A stretch of DNA of 64,000 nucleotides from the NCBI GenBank assembly GCA_028277185.1, contig JANQGQ010000012.1:372001-436000 (forward strand). Direction: 5' to 3'. The stretch comes from Woeseiaceae bacterium. Its GTDB lineage: Bacteria > Pseudomonadota > Gammaproteobacteria > Steroidobacterales > Woeseiaceae. The stretch's first letter is position 1; the number at the start of each line of letters is the position of its first letter. The notes below the pieces were generated by a model that was not told the origin of the DNA, did no database searches, and saw nothing but the letters and a program-made list of their open reading frames with translations. Made by a program: the position numbers and the translations under genes. Below are positions 17,033-26,052 of the stretch, piece by piece.

Positions 17033-18243
17033 GCACTCCCTGTGACGGCCATCGCGGCGTCGTAGGCCGACGCGCAGGCCAGCGTCCAGCCGAGCATACC
17101 GTGGCCCGTGTTGACGAAAAGACCCGGAACGCGCGTCGCGCCGATCAATGGGCGGCCGTTCGGCGTCATCGGACGGAAGCCGCCCCAGGCGCCCGGGTCA
17201 GCCGCATCGTAGTCGGCCATCGCGGGCGCGGCGCGGCGTGCGACGTCGATGAGCGTCGCGATACGTTCCGCATCGCGGCTGGTGTCGAAACCCGCGAAGT
17301 CGGCGAAACCGGCGATGCGCAGGAAGCCGTTGATGCGGCTGAATACGATGCGGTGCCGGAGCGACGTCACGCTGATGTTCGGCGCCGCTTCGCCGGGCGG
17401 CAACGTCAGACTGTAGCCACGGACCGGATAGATCGGCGCTGCGACGCCGGCGCCGTCCAGCAAGCGGCGGCTCCATACGCCGAGGCAGACGACGACCGCG
17501 TCTGCCGGCACGGCTTCGTCATCGACGACGACGCCAATCCTGCCGCTGCCGTTCTGCTCGACCCGCTCCACGGTCCCGCCCAGCCGAAACCGGACGCGGC
17601 CGGTTTCGGTCAGCGCCCGCCGAAGTCCTTCGGCAAACGCGCGCGCATCCGCGACTTCGTCGGATCGCGAATACACGGCGCCCGCGAAAGCATCCCGAAG
17701 ACCGTCGAGAGCGGGCTCGAGTTCGCGAACCTCATCCGGCGTCAGCAGTTCGACGTCGCTGCCGTGCCGGCGCTTGAGCAGCGTGTTGCGTTGGGCTTCG
17801 CGGACATCGGTCTCGGTAGGCAGCAGCACCAGCTTGCCCGCGGCCCGATGTGCGAAGTCGATGGCATGTCGTTCCCGCAGCGCTTCGAGCAGGCGCGCCG
17901 AGCGCATGGCCATTTCCAGCAGCGCCAGCGTGTTGGCCGTCGAGCGCGACCGGCTGCACTCGGGCAGGAACTTGAGGCCCCAGCGGACCAGATCGGTGCT
18001 GAGACGAACCCTGGCCGCCCTGTCATGCCCGAACACGAGGCCCGGGATCTTCGCGACGAACGCCGGCTTGGCGAGCGAATCGGTGAAGCTATACGACAGT
18101 TGGCCGCCGTTCGCGTGGCTTGCACCCGCGGCTACCTCGGCCGCGCGATCGATAACGGTGACGTCGCAGCCTGCCTCGGCGAGATAGTAGGCGGTAGTGA
18201 CGCCGACGACGCCGGCCCCGAGAACGAGAGCGTGCATACGCAT
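17029..18243 (-). CDS. FAD-dependent D-amino-acid dehydrogenase (DadA-like)
   Basis: 404 residues. The dinucleotide-binding motif VLGAGVVGVTTAYYLAEAG starts near residue 6; GASHANGGQLSYS and the C-terminal GGFRPMTPNGRPLIG followed by NTGHGMLGWTLACAS are marks of DadA-type dehydrogenases. These oxidise D-amino acids to 2-oxo acids and ammonia at the inner face of the membrane, passing electrons to the respiratory chain. The ATG chosen has AGGAAG just upstream; a second ATG two codons on is possible. It is the first structural gene of an operon with carboxypeptidase, deacylase and antiporter. A LysR-type dyad lies 72-88 bp upstream. Confidence 0.9.
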   Translation of the reverse strand: MRMHALVLGAGVVGVTTAYYLAEAGCDVTVIDRAAEVAAGASHANGGQLSYSFTDSLAKPAFVAKIPGLVFGHDRAARVRLSTDLVRWGLKFLPECSRSRSTANTLALLEMAMRSARLLEALRERHAIDFAHRAAGKLVLLPTETDVREAQRNTLLKRRHGSDVELLTPDEVRELEPALDGLRDAFAGAVYSRSDEVADARAFAEGLRRALTETGRVRFRLGGTVERVEQNGSGRIGVVVDDEAVPADAVVVCLGVWSRRLLDGAGVAAPIYPVRGYSLTLPPGEAAPNISVTSLRHRIVFSRINGFLRIAGFADFAGFDTSRDAERIATLIDVARRAAPAMADYDAADPGAWGGFRPMTPNGRPLIGATRVPGLFVNTGHGMLGWTLACASAYDAAMAVTGSA

Positions 18244-18314
18244 CTTCTTCCTGAGTTCCCGGCGGATGTTACTGAGGGCCAAAGCCCGCTTTAAATCACG
18301 ATGTTTCGTCCAGC

Positions 18315-18331
18315 CATAACTTGCGGCTATG
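18315..18331. promoter_or_regulatory. LysR-type T-N11-A box before the dadA-like operon
   Basis: CATAACTTGCGGCTATG contains a CATA/TATG dyad with T-N11-A spacing and overlaps the lysR stop codon. It matches 12 of 17 positions of the dyad in front of lysR, and its reverse complement matches 13 of 17 positions of the one in front of the second TonB-dependent receptor. Probable site for the adjacent LysR protein (inference). Confidence 0.45.
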
Positions 18332-19244
18332 GAGTACGTTCGGATGCGTCTGCTTCGTGCAGGAAGGACCGGACGTGTTGCCTGAGGTCCGCGACGAATT
18401 CCTTTGCAAGCAGCGACATCGGCGCGTCGGACGGGTGCAGCGCGCGGATCTGGAACTCCTGAGCGGGCTCCAGCGGGTACACGCGAACCTCGTCGGCGAT
18501 CGTCGAACCTGCGGTGACGTTATCGGTGATCGTGATGCCGGCACCGCAGGCGACCAGCGATATCGCGACGTGATAGGTCTCGGTCCAGATCACCACGTCG
18601 AGGTCGACGCCGCTTGCTTCGAGCTCGGCGGACAGCGAACGGCCGAGCGGCCCCCGGCTGTTCATGCCGATGAACGGCAAACCCTTAAGATCCTCAATTG
18701 AAAGGGAGCGCTTGCCGCCGAAGTCGAGGTCCCGGGGCGCCACGACGACGAACCGTCCGGTTGCAAGCCGCTCCTGTTCGATACCCGGACTGGGCAGCGG
18801 CTCGAATGCAAGCCCTATGTCGATCCGCGTTTCGAGGAGTGCGTCGTTGATCTCCTCGAGGTGCAGGGTTTCGATCTCGAAGACGGCGTCGGGGTGGCGG
18901 CTCCGAAACGCAACGATCGCCTGAGGCAGCAACTCCAGACCGAAGGCCGGCGTGCTGGCAATCCGGATTCGTCCCGACGTGCCTGCCCGGAGATTCTCGG
19001 CCACCTGCCGGAGGCGGTCCACGTTGCGGTACACGACCGTTACGTGTTTGAACAGCCGATGCGCTTCGGGGGTCGGTATGAGTTTGCCCTTGCTGCGCTC
19101 GAACAGAATGTAGCCGAGCTGTTGTTCCGCGTGAGCAAGCACTTTCGACACGGAAGGCTGCGACACGTGGAGCATCGCCGCGGCCCCGGTCATCGAGCCC
19201 GTCGAATACACGGCATGGAATACTTCAATCTGGCGCAGTCGCAT
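18327..19244 (-). CDS. LysR-family transcriptional regulator
   Basis: 305 residues, the normal length. The N-terminal winged helix-turn-helix covers about residues 1-60 (LRQIEVFHAVYSTGSMTGAA, then VSQPSVSKVLAHAEQQLG). The effector-binding domain begins at IRIASTPAFGLELLPQAIVAF near residue 93 and continues in the two-lobed periplasmic-binding fold. It lies upstream of, and on the same strand as, the dadA-like operon, 83 bp away. A perfect T-N11-A dyad precedes it. The effector is probably an amino acid or acyl-amino acid handled by the operon (inference). Confidence 0.93.
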   Translation of the reverse strand: MRLRQIEVFHAVYSTGSMTGAAAMLHVSQPSVSKVLAHAEQQLGYILFERSKGKLIPTPEAHRLFKHVTVVYRNVDRLRQVAENLRAGTSGRIRIASTPAFGLELLPQAIVAFRSRHPDAVFEIETLHLEEINDALLETRIDIGLAFEPLPSPGIEQERLATGRFVVVAPRDLDFGGKRSLSIEDLKGLPFIGMNSRGPLGRSLSAELEASGVDLDVVIWTETYHVAISLVACGAGITITDNVTAGSTIADEVRVYPLEPAQEFQIRALHPSDAPMSLLAKEFVADLRQHVRSFLHEADASERTP

Positions 19245-19264
19245 CGTCGCCCCCTGCGCCGGAG

Positions 19265-19281
19265 TATAGCTTCAGGCTATA
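19265..19281. promoter_or_regulatory. Perfect LysR-type dyad before lysR
   Basis: TATAGC-TTCAG-GCTATA is a perfect 6-bp dyad with T-N11-A geometry, 21 bp upstream of the lysR ATG, and 56 bp before the divergent CapA-like gene. It is the expected place for autoregulation and possibly for control of the CapA gene. Confidence 0.55.
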
Positions 19282-19336
19282 GGGTGAGCGACCAAGCGAA
19301 TGCGCTTGCGGCGCGGAGCGCTGGCATCATGCCGGG

Positions 19337-21238
19337 ATGCGTCGCTTCACGTTCAGTCTCTGCCTGCTGCTCGCGGCCGCGGCGGTCAGCGCAGGTTCGT
19401 TCTCCGGCCGCGTCCTCGACGAGTCGGGCAAGCCGCTGAGCGGTGCCGTGGTCGAGACGGATCTCGCCCCGAGCGGCATCCTCACCGTCTCGGCGCGCGC
19501 GCCCGGGCACTACCCTTTTCGGCACAGCGTGCTGGCATCGGCGGGGCTTGCCACGGACATAACGCTCGTCGCCCGCCGGCCGGAGCGGCGGCTGCTCCTG
19601 TTTGCCGGCGACGCGATGCTTGCGCGGCGCTATTTCGAACCACGTGCGGGCGAGCCGGTGCTCGTCGACGCGGCGAACCCCCTGCCCGATGCCGAGCGCC
19701 TGCTGGCCGCGGTCAAACCCTACGTCGAACTCGCCGATCTGGCTTCCGTCAATCTCGAGTCGCCGCTGTCCGCCGAACCGCTCACGGACCCCGTGCCGAA
19801 GCTCGTGACCTTCTACTCGCCGCCGGAGCTGGCCGAGGCGCTCGAACTGGCCGGCTTCGACTACGTGGCGCTCGGCAACAACCATACTTACGACTTCCGC
19901 GAGGCGGGTATCCGAACTACGCTCGAAGCACTTGCGGATACGACGCTCGGCTACTCAGGCGCGGGCCACGACGACGACGAGGCGCGGCGGCCCTTCGTGT
20001 CGGTGGCGACCGGTGCTCCGCTTGCGTTTCTGAGTTATGTCGGCTGGCCCGGCACCTTCAGTCCGACGCAGACCGCGACGGCGGAGAAGGGCGGCGCCGC
20101 ACTCGGCTCGGCCGAGGTTTTTGCCCAGGACCTGGCGCGGCTGGACCGGGACGCTATCGCGATTATTCAGCACCACGCAGGCCTGGAGTACGCCGAACTG
20201 CCCGCGTTGTCGGAGCGGACCTCGTTGCGACAAGCGGTCGACGCCGGCGCGGACCTTGCGATTGGCCACCACGCGCACGTTCTGCAGGGGCTCGAAGTCT
20301 ATAAAGAGCGGCTGATTGCCTATTCGCTCGGGAATTTCCTCTTTGACCAGTACCACTACACGACTCAGCTGGGCATGTTGCTGTTCGTCTGGATCGACGG
20401 CGACCGTTTCCATCGCGCCGAGATCGTCCCGCTGAACATCAACGGCTATGCGCCGACGCCTGCCGTCGGCGCGTTCGCGGACGCGGTTCTGAACCGGATC
20501 GCTCGTGTCTCGGCGCCTCTTGGGACCTGTTTCACGAGGAGCGGCGCACACGCGGTGGTCACGAGCGCCGAGACACGAGCGCCCTGTCCTGCGGAGACCG
20601 TTACGCTCAACGCGCCGGCGTCGACCCCGTTGGCGCTCCGCAAGCTCGGTGCAAGCGGAGTGTCGCCGGTCCGAATCGATGCGGCCGGGCACCCGCGCCG
20701 GCTCGGGACGGATCTGCTGAGGCGCGGCGACTTCGAGTCGTTCGACCGCTATGGTTTCGCCGACCGAAGCTGGACAGGGTTCGACGCGGTTGAGCCGGGT
20801 CCGGATGGCAATATGAGCGCCGTCGTCGAACTCGCGCCCGGTGAGACCCGCCGGGTGGGGATGCAGGTGTTCGAGAGAATCTTCGCTCCATCGGGCACCG
20901 CCACGTTCAGCGCCAGGCTCGAGGCTGACGACGACGTCGAGGTGAGCGTCTACCTGCAGCGGCGGCGGACCTCGGAGTCTCTGAGCGCGGCCCTCGAAAA
21001 CGACGCGCTCACGCTGTTGGGCAGTACGACGGTCGCGGGCGGGAGCGGCTGGTCCGGTTTGAGCTTCGATTTCCGGCATCCGCGCATCGCGACGCGCTCC
21101 GTCCGGCTCCTGATCGATCTTCGCTCCGAGCGCGGGACCGAGATCCGGCTCGACGATTTGCTCTGGGTGCAATGGAGCACGCCATGGCTCGATGCCGACG
21201 AGTCCGCTTTTGGAACGCACGTCCAGACTGCGGACTAG
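19337..21238 (+). CDS. CapA-like (PGA_cap) metallophosphoesterase-fold protein with extra domains
   Basis: 633 residues. A signal peptide ends near residue 19. Residues about 20-80 look like a carboxypeptidase-regulatory beta-sandwich (GRVLDESGKPLSGAVVETD). The CapA/PGA_cap domain follows at about 88-380: FAGDAMLARRYF, SVNLESPLS, DYVALGNNHTYDF, IIQHHAGLEYAE, IGHHAHVLQGLEVYK and AYSLGNFLFD. These Asp/Asn/His positions are those that bind metals in this calcineurin-like fold. The remaining 240 residues include a jelly-roll-like carbohydrate-binding-type domain (RRGDFESFDRYGFAD). CapA proteins act in poly-gamma-glutamate synthesis or hydrolysis; here peptide-polymer turnover would suit the neighbours, but this is inference. 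Confidence 0.88.
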   Translation: MRRFTFSLCLLLAAAAVSAGSFSGRVLDESGKPLSGAVVETDLAPSGILTVSARAPGHYPFRHSVLASAGLATDITLVARRPERRLLLFAGDAMLARRYFEPRAGEPVLVDAANPLPDAERLLAAVKPYVELADLASVNLESPLSAEPLTDPVPKLVTFYSPPELAEALELAGFDYVALGNNHTYDFREAGIRTTLEALADTTLGYSGAGHDDDEARRPFVSVATGAPLAFLSYVGWPGTFSPTQTATAEKGGAALGSAEVFAQDLARLDRDAIAIIQHHAGLEYAELPALSERTSLRQAVDAGADLAIGHHAHVLQGLEVYKERLIAYSLGNFLFDQYHYTTQLGMLLFVWIDGDRFHRAEIVPLNINGYAPTPAVGAFADAVLNRIARVSAPLGTCFTRSGAHAVVTSAETRAPCPAETVTLNAPASTPLALRKLGASGVSPVRIDAAGHPRRLGTDLLRRGDFESFDRYGFADRSWTGFDAVEPGPDGNMSAVVELAPGETRRVGMQVFERIFAPSGTATFSARLEADDDVEVSVYLQRRRTSESLSAALENDALTLLGSTTVAGGSGWSGLSFDFRHPRIATRSVRLLIDLRSERGTEIRLDDLLWVQWSTPWLDADESAFGTHVQTAD

Positions 21239-21270
21239 CGCGCACTATGCTGGTGCGTCGGGGCCGTTGC

Positions 21271-21287
21271 CATAGCCGACGGTTATA
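21271..21287. promoter_or_regulatory. LysR-type T-N11-A box before the second TonB-dependent receptor
   Basis: CATAGCCGACGGTTATA matches the lysR-proximal dyad at 12 of 17 positions and the reverse complement of the operon box at 13 of 17. It is 147 bp upstream of the receptor ATG. Similar spacing and core suggest the same LysR protein controls the receptor (inference). Confidence 0.4.
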
Positions 21288-21433
21288 GGTTCAGGAAACA
21301 CCGGTATTGGCTGCCGCTTCAAGAGCTTGTTAGCGTTGAAATGCGACAGGCCGAAGCCGGGTCGCCGCGTATTCCGCGGACGACTTCTTCTGCTCAAGAA
21401 CACAAATCGAAACGTTTTCTTCAGGGGGAAGCG

Positions 21434-24427
21434 ATGAAAACGATGAAGCTCTACGGCAGCACGTTCGTGCTCACGGCGTGTCTGCTCATGGCCGGCAACG
21501 CATCCGGTCAGTCCGAGGACACCGCGGAGGAAATGGAGGAGATCACGGTTGTCGGGTCGCAGATTCGCGGCGCGCGGATCAACGACGCCCTGCCGGTTTC
21601 GGTCGTTTCCTTCGAGGACATCGAAGCTTTCGGTATCGACAGCGGCGACGAGCTTCTCGACTTCCTGCCCGAGAACGGCAACAACTTCTTCAATGAGGCG
21701 GAGAACATCAGCGGTGGCGTCAACTCGGCGCGCGGCGATGTCGGGGCCTTCAACCTGCGCAGCATGGGCACCGGGAATACGCTCGTACTCCTGAACGGCC
21801 GGCGGCTGGTGTTGGCGCCTCAGTTTCAGACGGAGGAAATCGGCGGCAGTTTCGTGCCGGTCAACACCGTGAACTCCAATGCAATTCCGGTGTTCGGCGT
21901 GGAGCGTGTCGAAGTGCTACGCGACGGCGCTTCGGCGATCTACGGCGCCGACGCGGTCGCCGGTGTAGTCAATACCGTGCTCAAGTCCAATCTCGAGGGC
22001 TTTTCGATTCGCACGAAGTTCAACGAGTTCGACAACACTGACCGTTCGGACGCGCAGCTGACCTTCGAATGGGGCGGCAACTTCAACGACGATCGCACGA
22101 ACGTAGGGGTGTTCTTCAACTACTACGACCGGGGTCGGGTCAATTCCCAGGAGGATCCGCGCTGGGCCAACAGCGATTTCCGGCCCCGGGTGCCCGCTGA
22201 TTCGCCCTGGGCTGGTAACACCGCCTTTCGCAACAACAGCATCAACACTCTCTTCGGTCAGTACGATCTGCTGGACAACGCAGGGGATTTGGGACTGAGC
22301 GGCACGATCACGGACAGCGCGGGCGAATTCCAGACCTACCCGGCCGGCGACGCCCGCTGCACGTTTGCAATCAACGAGTTCATCTGCGGCGCGCCCGACA
22401 ACACCGACGTCGAGCGCTACAATCTGAATGAGTTTCGCGACGTCGTCTCCGAGCTCGAACGGATCAGCTTCTTCGTGTACGTCAACCACGAACTGGCCAA
22501 TGGCATCGAGAGTTTCACGGAGCTGTCCGTCTACGACTACGACTCGAACCTGAGCCGGCACCCGACCGCGCCCTTCAGCTCAGTCAAGCTTCGCGTCGGG
22601 GCCGAGAACTACTACAACCCGTTCGGACCCTGCGGTTCCCCCAACCGGCTGCCCGACAGCATCATCGGAACGGACGTGCCCTGCGAAGGTCTCACGCTGG
22701 AAATCGACAACTACCGCTTTGCCGAGCTGCCGCGCATCGTCAACAATTCCGGTAACGCTTACCGGGTGTTGCAGGGTTTCCGGGGCATGGCGGGCGACTG
22801 GGACTGGGAGACGGCGCTCACGTGGTCGCAATCCGAGGTCGACGACGTCACCAGCAATCGCGTGTCGAACACGCTGATGCAGGAGGCGCTCGAAGACCCG
22901 ACGCCGGCGGCGTACAACCCGTTCAGCGGCGGCGTCGATTCGAATATCGAGCGTGCGCTGATCGACGTGTCGCGCAAGGGCGAGACCGAGCTTCGCATGT
23001 TCGATTTCAAGATTTCGAACCCCGAAGTGTTTGAAGCCTGGGCCGGTCCGGTCGCAGCCCTGATCGGTGCGGAATATCGCGAGGAGTCCTTCGAGGACGA
23101 TCGCGACGACCGCCTCGACGGCACGATCGTTTTCACCGACTTCCAGGGCGATACCTTCCCCTTCGTCTCGGACGTCGTCAATTCGAGCCCGACGCCCGAC
23201 AGCGCGGGCGAGCGGGACGTGACCTCGCTGTTTGCCGAGGTGCAGATGCCGCTGACGAACAGCATCGACTTCCAGGCTGCCGTGCGCTTCGAAGATCACT
23301 CCGACTCCGGCACGACCACCGTGCCGAAGCTTGCGTTGGGCTGGCGCGTCATCGAGCCTGTGCTCCTGCGCGCTTCCTGGTCCGAGGGTTTTCGGGCGCC
23401 GAACCTCGTCACGGTCAATGAAGATATCGTGGCGCGACAAAATACCCGGACGGACTTTGCTTGCCTTTACGCCGCGGAGAACGGCGGCGATCCGGACCAG
23501 GATGTGCTCGACTGCGTGAACTCCACGCAGCGCATCGCGCAGGGCAGTGAGAACCTGCGCCCGGAAGAATCCGAAAGCCTGTCGGTCGGACTGGTCCTCG
23601 AGCCTCTGCAGGGCCTGACCTTCACGTTCGACTACTGGCAGATCGAGAAAGAAGACACGATCGGGCTGTTCGGGGAGGAGAACCACACGCTGCTGGATCT
23701 CGTGCAGCGCCTCGAGGCCGGCAACGCGAATTGTGCGGCGTTCGAGGGCAACCCGGCGATTACCCGGATAGCGCAAGACGATCCGGATGCGATTGCCATC
23801 TATGAAGCCGCCGGAATCTGTCCGGCCGGCGACATCGACTTCATCGACGATCGCTACGCGAACCTCAACAAGCGAACCTTCGAAGGCTTCGATATCGGTC
23901 TCTACTACAATTTCGATACGCTGATCGGCGATTTCAACATTCGTTACGTCGGCTCGTTCCTCGAGACTTTCGAACAGGAGCCCGGCGGCGATGCACTGAT
24001 TCTGCTCGACGCGCAGCAAGCCGGCCTGCTGCCCTCGCAATACCCGGTCGCGGGTTTCGACGACCTCATTCGCCGCGACGGCAATCAGGAAGAGCGCATG
24101 AACCTGACCGTCGCCTGGCGCAACGGCAACTGGGGCGCATCCGCGACGGCCTTCTATATCGGCGACTTCTATCAGGATTCGCTGACGCTGCCCGGCGAGG
24201 ACGGCGAACCGGATCTTCTCTACGAAATTCCGTCGATGACTACCGTCAACCTGCGCGGCGACTACACGTTCGAGCTGGCCAACGACTTCAGGCTGCGGGC
24301 CCGCCTCGGCATCAACAACGTGGCGGACGAACGGGCACCCCTGGCGGATCGTTTCTTCGGCTATTTCGCCGACTCGCACCGGGACCTCGGACGCTCCTAC
24401 TATCTCGATCTGCGGCTGACGTTCTGA
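21434..24427 (+). CDS. TonB-dependent outer-membrane receptor
   Basis: 997 residues. The signal peptide ends near residue 25 (ASG-Q), then TonB-box-like EEMEEITVVGSQI, plug motifs LNGRRLVL and VEVLRDGASAIYGADAVAGV, barrel motif EGFRAPNL, and a C-terminal RLTF with terminal Phe. It shares several segments with the first receptor (DGTI.F followed by VSD, NYYNPFGP, NNVADERAPLAD), so the two are close paralogues in one subfamily. It should import a ligand, probably a peptide or amino-acid derivative given the upstream operon and shared dyad (inference). The ATG follows AGGGGGAAG; an earlier in-frame ATG would add 31 residues before the signal peptide. Confidence 0.95.
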   Translation: MKTMKLYGSTFVLTACLLMAGNASGQSEDTAEEMEEITVVGSQIRGARINDALPVSVVSFEDIEAFGIDSGDELLDFLPENGNNFFNEAENISGGVNSARGDVGAFNLRSMGTGNTLVLLNGRRLVLAPQFQTEEIGGSFVPVNTVNSNAIPVFGVERVEVLRDGASAIYGADAVAGVVNTVLKSNLEGFSIRTKFNEFDNTDRSDAQLTFEWGGNFNDDRTNVGVFFNYYDRGRVNSQEDPRWANSDFRPRVPADSPWAGNTAFRNNSINTLFGQYDLLDNAGDLGLSGTITDSAGEFQTYPAGDARCTFAINEFICGAPDNTDVERYNLNEFRDVVSELERISFFVYVNHELANGIESFTELSVYDYDSNLSRHPTAPFSSVKLRVGAENYYNPFGPCGSPNRLPDSIIGTDVPCEGLTLEIDNYRFAELPRIVNNSGNAYRVLQGFRGMAGDWDWETALTWSQSEVDDVTSNRVSNTLMQEALEDPTPAAYNPFSGGVDSNIERALIDVSRKGETELRMFDFKISNPEVFEAWAGPVAALIGAEYREESFEDDRDDRLDGTIVFTDFQGDTFPFVSDVVNSSPTPDSAGERDVTSLFAEVQMPLTNSIDFQAAVRFEDHSDSGTTTVPKLALGWRVIEPVLLRASWSEGFRAPNLVTVNEDIVARQNTRTDFACLYAAENGGDPDQDVLDCVNSTQRIAQGSENLRPEESESLSVGLVLEPLQGLTFTFDYWQIEKEDTIGLFGEENHTLLDLVQRLEAGNANCAAFEGNPAITRIAQDDPDAIAIYEAAGICPAGDIDFIDDRYANLNKRTFEGFDIGLYYNFDTLIGDFNIRYVGSFLETFEQEPGGDALILLDAQQAGLLPSQYPVAGFDDLIRRDGNQEERMNLTVAWRNGNWGASATAFYIGDFYQDSLTLPGEDGEPDLLYEIPSMTTVNLRGDYTFELANDFRLRARLGINNVADERAPLADRFFGYFADSHRDLGRSYYLDLRLTF

Positions 24428-24455
24428 CGGCCGTCCGAACACCTGCGCCGTTGTT

Positions 24456-24483
24456 CAGAAGCCGGCCCGTTGGCCGGCTTCTG
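24456..24483 (+). terminator. Strong hairpin after the second receptor gene
   Basis: A perfect 12-bp stem (CAGAAGCCGGCC/GGCCGGCTTCTG) with a 4-nt loop begins 28 bp after the stop codon. The T-run is lacking, but position and stem strength fit a transcription terminator. Confidence 0.65.
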
Positions 24484-24524
24484 GCCGTCGGGTCGTCATA
24501 GTCTGGTGTCGGCATCGCTTCGCG

Positions 24525-25658
24525 TTACTTGCTTCGCAGCGCTTGCGACAAACGAAGCGCCTTTCGAATTGACTTATAGAGGAGGCCCCGAGCTTGCGCT
24601 CTTACTGCGCGAAGCGTATGGCGCTCCTTGAAGAGCCGCCAGACCAGCCACAGCGCCCCGGCAATGCCCAATCCCGTCCACTGCTCCACGGCCAACGACT
24701 GAACCGCTTGAAGTGTATTCGCGACGGAGACCCTGAGTCCCTCCACTTGAGTAAGGAAGAGCCAAACGAGTCCGAAGAGGCCCGCGATTACCAGTGTGCT
24801 TCTAACCAACGTCCATACAGTTGGGTACGGGCCGTGCCTATTGAGGTCCAGGAACGAATGGAAGGACCTGCCTGCATCGACACCTTTCTCCGTATCCCGC
24901 CACTGATAGATCACGAGTTTCTCTTCGCCGAATAAGCTTGTAGCGGAACCCAGGTAGTCCCACCATGGCCGACCTTCGAGGATTCTGATGTAGTGCAAAT
25001 CCGGGCTTGCGGTTCGAAGCTCCAGCCAAGCTGGTGCGATTACGAAGACGTACAATCTCTCTATACGAACAATACGGCTCTCGTCGAGTCTGGAATTGAA
25101 ACCGGTCGTACCCCGTACGTCTCCGACGCGGAAGTCTACGATGGCACCGTTCTTTGCCCACATAGACTTGCGCCACAACCACGTCCGTCCCAGCCCAGTC
25201 ACCAGGAATCTCAGTCGAACATAGACAGGTGCATCGGCCTCGATCGGAGAGCGTAAACGTATCTTCCATACCGACACCTGATCATTGCATTGCTTTTCTT
25301 CCCGGCATGAACGGTCGGGATCGATGGAGCGAAGAAGAAGACTCTCGTCGCCATACGTGATCGTTGGAGAAGGTTCCGAGCTGAAATCGGCGGCGCCGGA
25401 AAACACCAGGCTCAGAGTAACGTGGTCCTTCAGTTTGTCGGAGAGATCTTCGAGCGAATCCTCAGAGGTCCCGAACGGAATAGCCAGGTCGAACTCCGAG
25501 ACCGGCCCGGATTCGCGAGCTTTGAGGCACAGGCCAAGGTCGAATACTGTCTGCCGTGCTCCGAAAAATCCCCCAAGCGACCAGATGTTTATGTGACAGT
25601 CCTGGACTATTGGGCTGGGCGATTGCCGGCTATTCAGTACAGCGAATAGTGACAACAC
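24525..25658 (-). CDS. Unrecognised protein with two C-terminal transmembrane segments
   Basis: 377 residues; I do not recognise the family. The first 270 residues look soluble and beta-rich, with conserved-looking aromatic clusters (RTWLWRKSMWAKNG, LVIYQWRD). Two hydrophobic segments follow near residues 285-305 (TLVIAGLFGLVWLFLTQV) and 325-340 (GLGIAGALWLVWRLF), then a very basic tail (KSIRKALRLSQALRSK). So it is probably membrane-bound with two passes. The start is a GTG, 4 bp after the ASCH gene stop, and is not certain. G+C is somewhat lower than the neighbours. As the third gene of a GNAT-ASCH operon it may be the effector or sensor of that set (inference). Confidence 0.65.
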   Translation of the reverse strand: MLSLFAVLNSRQSPSPIVQDCHINIWSLGGFFGARQTVFDLGLCLKARESGPVSEFDLAIPFGTSEDSLEDLSDKLKDHVTLSLVFSGAADFSSEPSPTITYGDESLLLRSIDPDRSCREEKQCNDQVSVWKIRLRSPIEADAPVYVRLRFLVTGLGRTWLWRKSMWAKNGAIVDFRVGDVRGTTGFNSRLDESRIVRIERLYVFVIAPAWLELRTASPDLHYIRILEGRPWWDYLGSATSLFGEEKLVIYQWRDTEKGVDAGRSFHSFLDLNRHGPYPTVWTLVRSTLVIAGLFGLVWLFLTQVEGLRVSVANTLQAVQSLAVEQWTGLGIAGALWLVWRLFKERHTLRAVRAQARGLLYKSIRKALRLSQALRSK

Positions 25659-25662
25659 AACC

Positions 25663-26052
25663 TCACAGGAATTGATACGACTGAGGAGGCCTCAATGTTG
25701 GGTACGCTCGCTCAAGGATGGTTGGTCTCGCCCACCGCTTTACCTTCGTTATGCCGATTGCCGATGCCGACTTACATCCGCTCAGGTACCTGAGCACGTC
25801 CTGCCTGGCAACGGGATTCATCTCTTTGCTGGCTACTTCGGACGGCTTCCCCGAGAACACTTCACCCACGCGGAATTCACCGGTAATCGCCCCGCCGGTT
25901 CCGGTTTCGTAGATGTACACGATGTCCCCGGTTCGGAAGTGGCACCGGACGCGCCGAAATTCGTAGGTTTTCTTGCCGGAGTAGATTTGCTCCGCAAAGC
26001 AAGGTTTAAGCGACAAGAGTATCCGTCTCGTAGACTTCTGGCGACCACTCAT
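25663..26052 (-). CDS. ASCH-domain (PUA-like) protein
   Basis: 129 residues. The pattern RRILLSLKPCFAEQIYSGKKTYEFRRV, then GDIVYIYET and ITGEFRVGEVFSG, is that of ASCH domains: an SLKP/GxKxYEFRR opening and a beta-barrel with an ExGxF strand. These PUA-related domains bind RNA or modified bases. The gene overlaps the end of the GNAT gene by 47 bp, and a start 27 bp earlier is possible, so it is translationally linked to it. The activity is unknown; RNA or nucleotide binding is what the fold suggests. Confidence 0.75.
   Translation of the reverse strand: MSGRQKSTRRILLSLKPCFAEQIYSGKKTYEFRRVRCHFRTGDIVYIYETGTGGAITGEFRVGEVFSGKPSEVASKEMNPVARQDVLRYLSGCKSASAIGITKVKRWARPTILERAYPTLRPPQSYQFL

Noticed and set aside
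22580..24442. Long minus-strand open frame opposite the second TonB-dependent receptor
   Set aside because: Antisense shadow of a gene with signal peptide, plug and barrel motifs.
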